Assembly (NCBI GenBank): GCA_910587755.1
Contig: CAJUNZ010000078.1
Location: 1-13,610 of the forward strand
Length of the DNA stretch: 13,610 nucleotides
Direction: 5' to 3'
Origin: an uncultured Acetatifactor sp.
GTDB lineage: Bacteria > Bacillota > Clostridia > Lachnospirales > Lachnospiraceae
Positions within the stretch are counted from its first letter, which is position 1. Each line of letters begins with the position of its first letter. Made by a program: the position numbers and the translations under genes. The notes under the pieces were generated by a model. That model was not told where the DNA came from. It saw only the letters and a list, made by a program, of their open reading frames with translations, and did no database searches. Below are positions 7,275 to 13,610 of the stretch, piece after piece.

Positions 7275-8109
7275 TCATCTGTCGATGAAAGAGAGTTTCA
7301 GAATCGTCCGGTCAGGATTGTACTGTTCTTCCACCTCCGGCGCCACCCAGCCCTGAGAATCCCATACGGAAAAAATATCCGGCACGCCGCTCCCTGCCCG
7401 CTCACCGATGCCTATCAAGTTAAACATCTTCATCAGAGCCTTGTTTCTCGGGTCAGAAATTCCACCCTTCAGCATCTGATCCCTGCCTGTTCGGATATAT
7501 CCTGCATTTTCCATTGTGATCATATCTTTGTCTTTTCTAATAACAACTCCCCGCGGCACAAAAAAATCCGTGTTCACCAGACAGTTTGCAAGGGCTTCCC
7601 GCAGTGCCTTGTGAACAGGCGTGTCATCAATACGGGTGATTCCTTCCAATCTAAAAGGAATTTTCAGATCTTTTACCAGTTTTGAGTACACGCGAAAGAA
7701 AAAATCAAACAAATTTCCCGTCCAGTCCCCGGAACTTGACTGGAGCCGGTCCGTCCATCGTATGGACGGATCAAGCAATTCTCTGTAATCCAAAAAATAC
7801 TCTGGATACTCATACAGAATGCGAAACTCCTCGCCAAACATTAAAAGTCCCGCCGCTGTGGGATGAATCTTCCTGTCAGTCTTCACCCGCCTGGCAGCCC
7901 CGATGCGCTCAAGATACTCCTCATCCGTCAGCCCTCCCCAGACATGCTCCGAGCGGTAAACCGTATGGCGGTTGCGGTAAGCGTGAACCGTCTCCATGTT
8001 GAGGTCGGAAATCTCCATATCCTCAAGAACCTTCATGTCCGACGTTTCTTCCGTCTGGTCACGAAGCCTTCTTTACCTCCAAACAATTGTTTTTTATGTC
8101 AAAATCCAT
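7275..8109 (-). pseudogene. AlbA_2/HATPase (RecG-like, COG2865) gene with internal deletion
   Basis: Two pieces of one gene are visible in different frames. The 5' piece starts at ATG 8109 and reads MDFDIKNNCLEVKKAS before TGA at 8059-8061. This is how AlbA_2 (Schlafen-type) domains typically begin, with an acidic-Lys EVKKA motif. The 3' piece continues in another frame as LRDQTEETSDMKVLEDM and runs to 7275. It contains the linker region, the HATPase-like ALREALANCLVNTDF motif, MENAGYIRTG, and GIGERAGSGVPDIF. The normal core of the AlbA_2 domain, roughly 140 residues by family expectation, is missing between the two. An internal ATG at 8036 gives a 253-codon frame but lacks a well-placed ribosome site. 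Full-length relatives are putative nucleic-acid-binding transcriptional regulators, so this copy is probably non-functional unless the C-terminal part is still made. Confidence 0.8.
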
Positions 8110-8154
8110 GTATTCTTTACTTCCCTCCCGACTGCCACATATCTGCACATTGAA

Positions 8155-8223
8155 AGACAGTGTCTCTGCGCTCTGCCTCTCTCCAGGCACTCTCATTTTA
8201 CCACAAAAAGTACAGGACGGAAA
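8155..8223 (-). promoter_or_regulatory. Probable extended -10 promoter of the AlbA_2-type gene, with palindrome
   Basis: On the minus strand a TGG-TAAAAT extended -10 lies at 8195-8203, with a weak -35-like TTTCCG at 8218-8223 and exactly 17 bases between. Downstream, between promoter and start codon, lies the odd palindrome AGACAGTGTCT (8155-8165), which could be an operator. The promoter begins just after the ABC fragment's stop codon. It supports the view that the broken AlbA_2 gene once had its own transcription unit starting at ATG 8109. Confidence 0.4.
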
Positions 8224-8238
8224 GCTGAAATACTGTAT

Positions 8239-8510
8239 TTACAATTCTCCCTGTTTTTGATACAGTTGAATCTGCTCCGAATACATATCGTAATACATCC
8301 CTCTTCGTTTCATCAATTCATCGTGAGAGCCCTGTTCAACGATATCACCATTGTCCAGCACAATAATTCTGTCCGCCAAACTTACCATCCCCAAACGGTG
8401 AGATATAAAAATGGTGGTCTTCCCATTTGTTATGCTGTGAAACGATTCAAATATTTTTGATTCAGATATGGGATCCAAGGACGCCGTAGGTTCGTCCATA
8501 AAGTATAGCC
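8239..8510 (-). pseudogene. 3' fragment of an ABC exporter ATPase
   Basis: About 88 codons of an ABC exporter nucleotide-binding domain remain. They hold the Walker B and D-loop (LYFMDEPTASLDP), the H-loop (TTIFISHRLG), and a typical exporter end with DRIIVLDNGDIVEQGSHDELM. Walker A, the Q-loop, the LSGGQ signature and the whole membrane domain are absent because the upstream sequence switches abruptly to recombinase coding near 8505-8515. The in-frame ATG at 8526 lies in recombinase-derived sequence, so the apparent 95-codon frame is an accident of the fusion. The intact gene would have been a fused permease-ATPase of a type common for peptide or drug export. It cannot bind or hydrolyse ATP as it stands. 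Confidence 0.85.
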
Positions 8511-9658
8511 CCGTCCGTTTCGCCATATTTCTCTTTTGTATACCGGATCGCCTTCTGGATCAGCATCGCCAGTTCCCTGCTTATGGGCTTTATATAGGTG
8601 CTGGTCTTCATCTGCCGGATCCGGATCAGATCCTCCCCATCCTTCTGAAAAAGGCAGTCTGTCTGAAGAGTGAGGGTATCGGATATCCTTGTCCCCAGCA
8701 TCTGGTGGATGACCATCACCCTGGCTATCTGTTCCTCCATCCTTGTGATGGCGGCGTTCAGCCGTTTCAGTTCCGCATCCGAATAGGTCTTGAATTCGGC
8801 CCTGGGCATGGACGGGATGTCCCGACTCAGGAACAGCCCATTCAGGTTCCCGTATTCCAGGATCCTGCTGATGCTTTCCATAAGGGCGCGCAGCCTGGTC
8901 AGTTCACTGCGGAGCTTCTTTGGAGCCCCCTCCTCTGTTTTTAAATAGGTCAGGTATTCCTCCAGGAGCTCCCGGTCGAGCTGGCGGAAGGACTGGATAT
9001 CCGGATGCCTCTCCCGCAGGAATCCCGACAGCCGCCGCACGGCAGTCAGTTCCCTGGAGATACAGGCAATGGCCTCGTTCTGCAGGTTCAGATAAATTCC
9101 CTTTTTAGTCTCTTCCCGAAGTCCAGCCTGGGAAATTTTTGTAAAATTGATCGTCTTATAATTCTTTACCAGATTCCCATGGAACGGGACGCCCAGCTTC
9201 TCCAACTCCCAGATGTCCTTTTCCTTCTCCTCCCTGTCATCTTCCGGCTCCAGAAAATCCAGAAGCTGTTCCACATATCTCATAACCCCAGGCCTCATCC
9301 GGTAAGTATTCCCGTAGTTTCCCTGCCTTTCATAATTTAACGGCATCCCCTCCTCCAGCATCCATGCCTTCAGTTTTCGGAACCATGTTTCCCGGTTCCA
9401 GTCCAGGAAATGCTCCAGTTCCGTTCCTTTTTTCGCCAGGAAGCAGCAGAGGCGGTTATAATCGCCCCGCTCGTTCAGAAGAGTAATCATGGATATTGTA
9501 CCTATCCGTTTCTGGATAAAGCCTGCCATCTCCTCCTGCAGGGCTGCGGTGGGAAGCAGTTCCAGATCAAATGCAGCACTTTTCCCCATATATTTTTTCT
9601 GATGTTCCGTCAAGTCTTTGTATCCCTCCATATCTCTGAAATAAAATTTTGTCACCAT
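8462..9658 (-). pseudogene. Third tyrosine recombinase of the trio, 3'-truncated and fused to foreign sequence
   Basis: This 398-codon frame carries a long N-terminal region (about 1-190), a SAM-like core-binding domain (about 190-285), and the first part of the catalytic domain. Box I arginine R324 lies in QMLGTRISDTLTL, and the beta-hairpin lysine K351 in RQMKTSTYIKPI. Homology stops at about residue 382 (KYGETD). The last ~16 codons are out-of-frame ABC transporter sequence, so the HxxR box, the second His and the tyrosine nucleophile are gone and it cannot recombine DNA. Its ATG at 9658 overlaps the TGA of the preceding recombinase by one base (TGATG), a classic sign of translational coupling. 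A purine-rich GGGGGCGGGG precedes it. Confidence 0.88.
8500..8515. other. Recombination or deletion junction between recombinase gene and ABC gene
   Basis: Within these bases the meaning of the sequence changes. To the right the minus strand reads as tyrosine recombinase (ending KYGETD). To the left it reads as ABC ATPase (starting LYFMDEPT) in a different frame. No insertion sequence end or long repeat is visible at the join. The break is placed by loss of homology to each family, so it is uncertain by several bases. Confidence 0.75.
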
Positions 9659-11400
9659 CAGTCCCCGCCCCCTTTCAGGCAGGCCATCAGGCTGTTTCCG
9701 GGCTTGGTGAAGAACTCCCCGCTGGCTCTGTCGAGCCGCTCCGGCATGTAGTCGATGTACTGGCGGGTCATCTCCTCATAGGCATGTCCCAGATAGTCCC
9801 GGACTCCCTGGATGGATACCCCGCTGTCATAAAAGCGGGTAGCCACTCCGTGTCGGTAATCATGGGACCGGAAGAGGTATTCCCCGTCCTGTATCCCTAA
9901 TTCCCGGCAGCACCGAATCATCTGGCTCCGGAAGGTCATGCTTTGGTAAGCGCCTCCCTTTTTATTTTGGAATACATAGCTGTCTGCCTCAATGCTGTGT
10001 TTTTTCAGATACACCTGCATGAGCCGGTAAATTGCTTCAGGGATTGGAATCCGCTTGTATGTCCTCAGCTTTACCTGGTAAACCTGGATCCATCTGTCCC
10101 GTCCCTGTATGTAGTAGGCATCTCCCTTCAGGCTGCACACCTCGCTGATCCGCAGCCCGATCCCCCACAGGTGCAGGTACATGAGCCGAAGATGCTCCGG
10201 GAACCGGTACAGCTTTTTCAGGATCTCATCGGAGACCTGCTCTTCCACGCTCCGGTCATGATGCAAGGGAAGCGTCTTCTTCAGGTAATATTCCCCGTGG
10301 AAGGGGATCTGCCCCACATACTCCCTGGCCTTGAGGAATCCATAAAAATGCTGCAGGGCCATCACCTTCCGGTTGAAGGTCTCCGCGGCCAATCGCTTTT
10401 CCTGAAGCCTTTGGAAGTATCTCCGAAAATCCGTTTCTGTCATGTCACATACATCTTGCGGGATCTCCTTTAAGAAATTTCGGATATCTATCATCTCTGC
10501 CTGAAGATAGCGCAGCGACAGATCTGTCAGCCCCAGGCCGTACTTCATATATTTTTTCAGTAACTGCCGGTTCCTGTCGTGGGTGACCTCCATAAAGGAC
10601 AGGCTGACCACCGGGCTGCTTGGATCAATCCGTTCCGGCTGCAGGGACAGCCTTTCCAGGTACCAGACATCCGCATCCCAGTGGATGTCCTTCGCCTGCA
10701 GGAACAGGACCTTTTTGCACTGGTCCAGGATTCCAGCCGCTTTGGGTCGCCCTGCTTCCATCTCCAGTTCCCGGTATTTCTGGTTCTGGTCAAAGGCCAT
10801 CTGCTCGATATCTTCTATCTGCTCCTCTACGCAGAACCGGTAGAATCTCCACAGCCCTTTCAGATGCTCCCGCAGGAGTTTTCCGTTTTCATCCTCCCGC
10901 AGGAAATAATTCAGAACATCGAATATCTGCCGTTTCATCTTTCCCGGTGCTTCCTTTGAAAAATCCCATACCCATTCCGGCCGTTCCGGGCAGGTGTCCA
11001 GCCGTTCCACCAGTTCCTGGGCCGGATGATATGGCAGGAACAGAAGCCTGTCCTCATATGGGTACTTCGGAGGGATCCGGCTGATCTGCGCTCGTGCCTG
11101 TTTCCTCATGTCGTACTGTTTGATATGGTCGAAGTATTTCAGATAAAAGGTATGGTATTTGGATTTTGCCAGTGCATGGAGTTCTCTGGCAAAAACCAGC
11201 CGCCATTCATAATCCAGTTCACTGATGCTCCAGATCCCATGCTTTTCCATGAATCTCTGGAGCTTGCGCCGGTAAACGCTGCCGGTTCCTGTGTACTCTT
11301 CAATCTCCTTCCTCAGCTGCTCCTTTTTCTCTTCTGTTTTTCCACTTTTCTCCTCTGTTTCCTCATACAGCCCTGTCTGCTTTAACTGATATGCGGGCAT
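9658..11400 (-). CDS. Second tyrosine recombinase, TnpB-like, 580 residues
   Basis: This is a large tyrosine site-specific recombinase, comparable in size to Tn554 TnpB. The first ~270 residues are long, charged and without a familiar domain. They are followed by a core-binding domain (about 275-365) and a complete catalytic domain: R417 in GIGLRISEVCSLK, Lys in the hairpin YQVKLRTYKRIPI (K444 or K449), H513-x2-R516 in SHDYRHGVATRF, H539 in DYLGHAYEEM, and a nucleophile at Y548 or Y551 in RQYIDYMPERL. GGAGGTG just upstream of ATG 11400 fixes the start. The gene lies 14 bases after the first recombinase, and its stop overlaps the third. It is likely active if expressed, but in trio-type elements the partners may be needed together. 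Confidence 0.92.
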   Translation of the reverse strand: MPAYQLKQTGLYEETEEKSGKTEEKKEQLRKEIEEYTGTGSVYRRKLQRFMEKHGIWSISELDYEWRLVFARELHALAKSKYHTFYLKYFDHIKQYDMRKQARAQISRIPPKYPYEDRLLFLPYHPAQELVERLDTCPERPEWVWDFSKEAPGKMKRQIFDVLNYFLREDENGKLLREHLKGLWRFYRFCVEEQIEDIEQMAFDQNQKYRELEMEAGRPKAAGILDQCKKVLFLQAKDIHWDADVWYLERLSLQPERIDPSSPVVSLSFMEVTHDRNRQLLKKYMKYGLGLTDLSLRYLQAEMIDIRNFLKEIPQDVCDMTETDFRRYFQRLQEKRLAAETFNRKVMALQHFYGFLKAREYVGQIPFHGEYYLKKTLPLHHDRSVEEQVSDEILKKLYRFPEHLRLMYLHLWGIGLRISEVCSLKGDAYYIQGRDRWIQVYQVKLRTYKRIPIPEAIYRLMQVYLKKHSIEADSYVFQNKKGGAYQSMTFRSQMIRCCRELGIQDGEYLFRSHDYRHGVATRFYDSGVSIQGVRDYLGHAYEEMTRQYIDYMPERLDRASGEFFTKPGNSLMACLKGGGD

Positions 11401-11414
11401 CCTGTCACCTCCGT

Positions 11415-12533
11415 CTACAACAGCTCACGGATCCCATAGTCATCAGAGTGCTTCTCATAAAACGCCTTACTCGCCTCCATGATCCGGTCGTCTAAGAGGC
11501 CCAGGTATTTGACTGTGGTATCCAGATGCTTGTGCCCCAGCGCCTGGCTGATCATCTCCAGGGGCCACCCGTCCTTCCAGCGGATGACCGAGAAGTAGCG
11601 CCGCAGCATATGGGGCGTTATCTGTATCTGGGTCTTTTTCTCCATCCGTCCAAGCATGTCATAGACACTTCCGGCCTTCAGCGGCTGCCCGGCTGTCTCC
11701 CCTGCGATATTGATGAACAGGTAGTCCTGGCGCTGCAGGAGTTTCCGGTATTCCGCCAGATAGTGGAGCAGGAATTCGAAAGTGTCATCGCTGATGCGGC
11801 TCCTCCGATACTCGGCATTCTTCGCTCTGGCATCATTTTCATTGTCATCCCGGAACCACACCCGGATGGTATGGTTCTGGTAGTCAATGTCCCTGGTATA
11901 GCTGACCCCAAGGATCTCCCCGATCCGGAACCCGGTTTCCGCGATCAGGAGGACCAGGAGCCTGTCCCGGTTGTTTGTGCAGGCTTTCAGGATTGTCACA
12001 ATCTCATTCTGCTCTGCGGCGCGGACATTTCTCTCTTCTGCTTTCAGGTACCCATTAAACGACTTTGCCCGCAGCACCCGCTTCACGCCGACTGCGTTGG
12101 CTACCGTGATCTGCCCATAAGACAGAACCCGCAGACTCCCGAATCCGGGGTCTTCCGCTTCCATAAAAAGATAGAACCTGAACACGTCTTTCAGATACGC
12201 ATTACAGGTTCCATTCCTTGGATTTTTTATGTCGTTTTCTTTTTTGTGCCTGCCTGTCTTGAGCCAGTAGAGGAACCGCACAAAGTGTTCATGCTGCTCG
12301 TCATAGGCCAGCTGGCAGACCTGGGAGATCTCCATCTGCTTTTCCGAGAGGTATTCCAAGTAATAACACAGGGCGAAGGCCGCCCGTTTTACCGTGTTTG
12401 GTGAACGGTTGGATTTGACCTTATGCACAAGATACCTGGAGGGGAGAAGTTCCATTTCCATGGTCTCACAGTCCTGGATATAAAAATATCGGACCGCTGC
12501 TTCCGTGACTGTTTCAACTGAATATCGTTTCAA
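11415..12533 (-). CDS. First tyrosine recombinase, TnpA-like, 372 residues, TTG start
   Basis: This is a complete tyrosine recombinase close in length to Tn554 TnpA. The core-binding domain spans about residues 35-135. The catalytic domain shows R203 in ETGFRIGEILG, K238 in DARAKNAEYRRSR, H308-x2-R311 in TPHMLRRYFSV, H334 in ALGHKHLDTT, and nucleophile Y343 in VKYLG. The initiation codon is TTG at 12533, supported by a perfect AGGAGG at 12541-12546 with a seven-base spacer. No better ATG lies upstream in frame. A TTG start suggests deliberately low or controlled translation of the first gene, which would limit the coupled downstream recombinases. The upstream gap holds two palindromes and a TATACT that could be a -10. 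Confidence 0.92.
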   Translation of the reverse strand: MKRYSVETVTEAAVRYFYIQDCETMEMELLPSRYLVHKVKSNRSPNTVKRAAFALCYYLEYLSEKQMEISQVCQLAYDEQHEHFVRFLYWLKTGRHKKENDIKNPRNGTCNAYLKDVFRFYLFMEAEDPGFGSLRVLSYGQITVANAVGVKRVLRAKSFNGYLKAEERNVRAAEQNEIVTILKACTNNRDRLLVLLIAETGFRIGEILGVSYTRDIDYQNHTIRVWFRDDNENDARAKNAEYRRSRISDDTFEFLLHYLAEYRKLLQRQDYLFINIAGETAGQPLKAGSVYDMLGRMEKKTQIQITPHMLRRYFSVIRWKDGWPLEMISQALGHKHLDTTVKYLGLLDDRIMEASKAFYEKHSDDYGIRELL

Positions 12534-12702
12534 CTGCTCTCCTCCTTTCTCCTGCGCTATACACAGTATACCGTGTTGTCCCCATGATAGCTATCACTAC
12601 TGCTACGGAATACCCAACAAACTTTTTCCTCTTACATGCAGCAATACTGACAAAAGCCGCCGATTCTTTTCCGCTCATAAATGCATCTGTTTTCAGACTC
12701 AT
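12514..12702 (-). CDS. Possible small ORF with hydrophobic centre (uncertain)
   Basis: A 62-codon frame starts 14 bases after the stop of the 131-residue gene and overlaps the first 20 bases of the first recombinase in another frame. Its middle (GYSVAVVIAIMG) could be a single membrane segment preceded by basic residues (CKRKK). I see no good ribosome binding site before ATG 12702, and its 3' half contains the palindromes and the recombinase's Shine-Dalgarno. It may therefore be only the leader region of the recombinase operon. I list it because it fills an otherwise gene-free 182-base gap. Confidence 0.2.
   Translation of the reverse strand: MSLKTDAFMSGKESAAFVSIAACKRKKFVGYSVAVVIAIMGTTRYTVYSAGERRRAVETIFS
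12531..12546 (-). promoter_or_regulatory. RBS and TTG start of the recombinase operon
   Basis: AGGAGG at 12541-12546 is followed by AGAGCAG and then TTG at 12531-12533. The strong Shine-Dalgarno match and ideal spacing decide the unusual TTG initiation codon of the first recombinase. Confidence 0.85.
12561..12596 (-). promoter_or_regulatory. Two palindromes upstream of the recombinase operon, possible promoter/operator
   Basis: A 16-base near-palindrome, ACACAGTATACCGTGT (12561-12576, 14 of 16 positions symmetric), lies 15 bases before the AGGAGG. It contains a minus-strand TATACT that could be a -10 box. Eight bases further upstream is a perfect 12-base palindrome, TGATAGCTATCA (12585-12596). 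The -35 position for TATACT is poor (TAGCTA, overlapping the second palindrome), which would suit an activated or repressed promoter. Alternatively the palindromes are recombinase core or arm sites. Symmetry is observed; function is inferred. Confidence 0.45.
12674..12687. repeat. 14-base direct repeat, copy 1
   Basis: CTCATAAATGCATC occurs here and again at 13120-13133. The two exact copies flank the 131-residue gene, 446 bases apart, in the same orientation. Confidence 0.6.
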
Positions 12703-12715
12703 TTCTCATTGGATA

Positions 12716-13111
12716 TCAAAGGCTCGGATTCTTTGGAAACACCATGTCCTCCAGTTCATCCAGCCACTTCATATCCATCTCTTTTGCCGTACAGTTGATC
12801 CGTTCAATATGGTATCCTTTCTCTTCCAGTTCTCTCCGGATATCCTCCACGCAGGACTTGGAAAAGCTCTCTGCTTCCATCTCATTCTCGTCATTACATA
12901 TGAACCGATATTTCAGCAGGATTTTGTAATCGGGCTGGAAACGAAAGGTCAGGTTTCCGTCAATGTACTGGGGCAGGGTCGGATCCGCTTCGATCACCGA
13001 TTTAATGTCATCTATCATATGAGGCTTTGCGCTTTCATACATCAGGCCGTTGAATTCTCTGGTATTGAAATTTGTATTAAGCAGGATCCCTGTTTTTACA
13101 TTATAATCCAT
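12716..13111 (-). CDS. Small acidic protein of unknown function in the mobile element
   Basis: I do not recognise this 131-residue protein. It is soluble, with no membrane segment. Residues about 1-30 are polar (DYNVKTGILLNTNFNT), a beta-rich middle follows (NLTFRFQPDYKILLKYRF, about 53-70), and the C-terminal half is acidic and helical (about 73-125). The start is supported by GAGGTG five bases before ATG 13111. It lies between a sigma-factor-like gene and the recombinase trio, a position where integrative elements of Firmicutes usually carry regulatory or excision genes, so it could be an accessory factor of the element. Exact 14-base repeats flank it, which hints that it could be a cassette-like insertion. 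The role is unknown. Confidence 0.75.
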   Translation of the reverse strand: MDYNVKTGILLNTNFNTREFNGLMYESAKPHMIDDIKSVIEADPTLPQYIDGNLTFRFQPDYKILLKYRFICNDENEMEAESFSKSCVEDIRRELEEKGYHIERINCTAKEMDMKWLDELEDMVFPKNPSL

Positions 13112-13119
13112 TCATACAC

Positions 13120-13133
13120 CTCATAAATGCATC
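13120..13133. repeat. 14-base direct repeat, copy 2
   Basis: This is the second exact copy of CTCATAAATGCATC, overlapping the ribosome binding region of the 131-residue gene. Copy 1 is at 12674-12687, just beyond that gene's other end. Confidence 0.6.
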
Positions 13134-13231
13134 CCCTGGGTTGGCTCCTGGGGAACCTGGCTGCTGGAAAACAGGTCCGTCAGGAACTTAATTCCACCCA
13201 ATTCACGTTGGGAGAGAGGTTTGAGAACCAA
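13121..13231 (-). other. Short open frame between sigma-like gene and 131-residue gene (doubtful)
   Basis: A 36-codon frame beginning at a TTG and ending at TGA 13121-13123 reads as a plausible peptide (with SQRELGGIKFLTDLFSSS) and fills nearly the whole 124-base gap. It overlaps the end of the sigma-like gene's readthrough tail. No ribosome binding site precedes the TTG, and the frame is closed by TAG a few codons further upstream. It may be a decayed coding remnant or a coincidence. Otherwise I see nothing in this gap except the second 14-base repeat and the GAGGTG serving the next gene. Confidence 0.15.
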
Positions 13232-13235
13232 AAAA

Positions 13236-13595
13236 TCAAAATTTCTCTAAAAACTTTTTCAACTTTCTCAAAATCTTATGGCGGCGCTTGTTCACGGCCT
13301 TCTAGGAGAGCCCCAGTTCTTCTGCCAGCTCCCTCTCACTCCTGTCCATAAAAAACAGCTGGATGATCAGATACTGTTCCCCTTCTTCCAGGTTCCGGAT
13401 GGCCTCATGGAGCTGTTTTCGCAGTATCTTTCTAAGTACGATGTTTTCCACATCCGCCTGCTCATCTGCCGGCAGGTTATGTTCTTCCAGCAGGCGCTCA
13501 TAGGAGTCCTCCCGGCTCGGTATCACCCGGATCTCCTGTGCATCCTGGTCAATGATGGTCTGCTCTGCCTTCAGGTCGTACTCCTGATACTGCAT
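13236..13595 (-). pseudogene. Sigma-70 region 4-like small regulator with in-frame amber codon
   Basis: The frame from ATG 13595 encodes 97 residues and stops at TAG (13302-13304). The same frame continues for 21 more codons (KAVNKRRHKILRKLKKFL and on) to TGA at 13236-13238. Read through, this is a ~119-residue protein ending in a sigma-70 region 4 helix-turn-helix (SERELAEELGLS-x-KAVNKRRHKIL), the usual form of the small sigma-like proteins of Firmicutes integrative elements. The expected residue at the stop is Gln (CAG), one transition from TAG. Without readthrough, the second helix and basic tail that should contact DNA are lost. Upstream of the ATG the frame stays open to the window edge and the ribosome site is weak, so the true start may lie outside the window. 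Confidence 0.75.
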
Positions 13596-13610
13596 TTTTC
13601 TCTCTGTTTC

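Larger units (their letters stand above)
8508..12600 (-). mobile_element. Recombinase-in-trio (RIT / Tn554-like) module, one end missing
   Basis: Three different tyrosine recombinases lie in tandem on one strand with almost no spacing (14 bases, then a one-base overlap). That is the hallmark of RIT elements and is similar to the TnpA-TnpB pair of Tn554. The first two keep every catalytic residue. The third is cut at the join with the ABC gene, so the element's terminal repeat on that side is lost. On the other side the module is preceded by palindromes and by genes typical of integrative and conjugative elements. It may therefore have been the integration module of a larger element rather than a stand-alone transposon. 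I could not find terminal inverted repeats within the window. Confidence 0.75.

Noticed and set aside
6201..7685. Plus-strand open frame of 494 codons
   Set aside because: It lies antisense to the amidohydrolase and the AlbA_2-type gene, has no recognisable motifs, crosses a gene boundary and has shadow-like composition. The minus-strand genes have clear catalytic motifs.
8239..8526. Intact 95-residue ABC-like protein
   Set aside because: The first few residues come from recombinase-derived sequence in another frame, and Walker A and the signature motif are absent. It is a gene fragment.
8462..13610. CRISPR array, tRNA or toxin-antitoxin pair in the mobile region
   Set aside because: I looked for regular repeats, tRNA-like cloverleaf ends and small paired frames with ribosome sites and found none that hold up.

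Overview
The window looks like a chromosomal segment of a gut Firmicute, most likely a Lachnospiraceae-type Clostridium. The reasons are the moderate G+C, strong AGGAGG-type ribosome binding sites, a Firmicutes-type uxuA/uxuB pair, and integrative-element genes of a kind common in that family. This is inference from gene content; there is no rRNA or other phylogenetic marker. Every gene I accept lies on the minus strand, so the window is best read from right (13610) to left (1).

Right part (about 8510-13610): remains of an integrative mobile element. In order of transcription it holds a small sigma-70-region-4-like gene interrupted by an in-frame amber codon, a 131-residue protein of unknown function, a short regulatory-looking gap with two palindromes, and three consecutive tyrosine recombinase genes (372, 580 and 398 codons). 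The three are packed head to tail: the first starts with TTG, the second follows after 14 bases, and the third starts inside the stop codon of the second. This resembles the recombinase-in-trio (RIT) / Tn554 TnpA-TnpB type of module. The third recombinase is cut before its HxxR box and catalytic tyrosine and runs directly into the last ~88 codons of an ABC exporter gene, so the element has lost one end.

Middle (about 7275-8510): a decay zone. It contains the orphaned 3' end of the ABC exporter, then an AlbA_2/HATPase-type (RecG-like, COG2865) gene. That gene keeps its promoter, ribosome binding site and first ~16 codons but has lost the core of its AlbA_2 domain through an internal frame-shifting deletion.

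Left part (1-7214): an intact catabolic region. A COG1228-type amidohydrolase ends at a strong hairpin. Next comes an apparent operon of a cytoplasmic GH2 beta-glucuronidase-like enzyme, mannonate dehydratase (uxuA), a mannitol-dehydrogenase-family fructuronate reductase-like oxidoreductase (uxuB), and a conserved-looking protein of unknown function with a possible N-terminal helix-turn-helix. The inferred pathway is release of glucuronate from an imported glucuronide, isomerisation to fructuronate by an enzyme not in this window (UxaC), reduction to mannonate by UxuB, and dehydration to 2-keto-3-deoxygluconate by UxuA. The transporter and regulator are not in the window. The intergenic gaps hold two hairpin-forming sequences that may affect relative expression within the operon. 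I saw no tRNA, rRNA or CRISPR array, and no gene on the plus strand that I can support.
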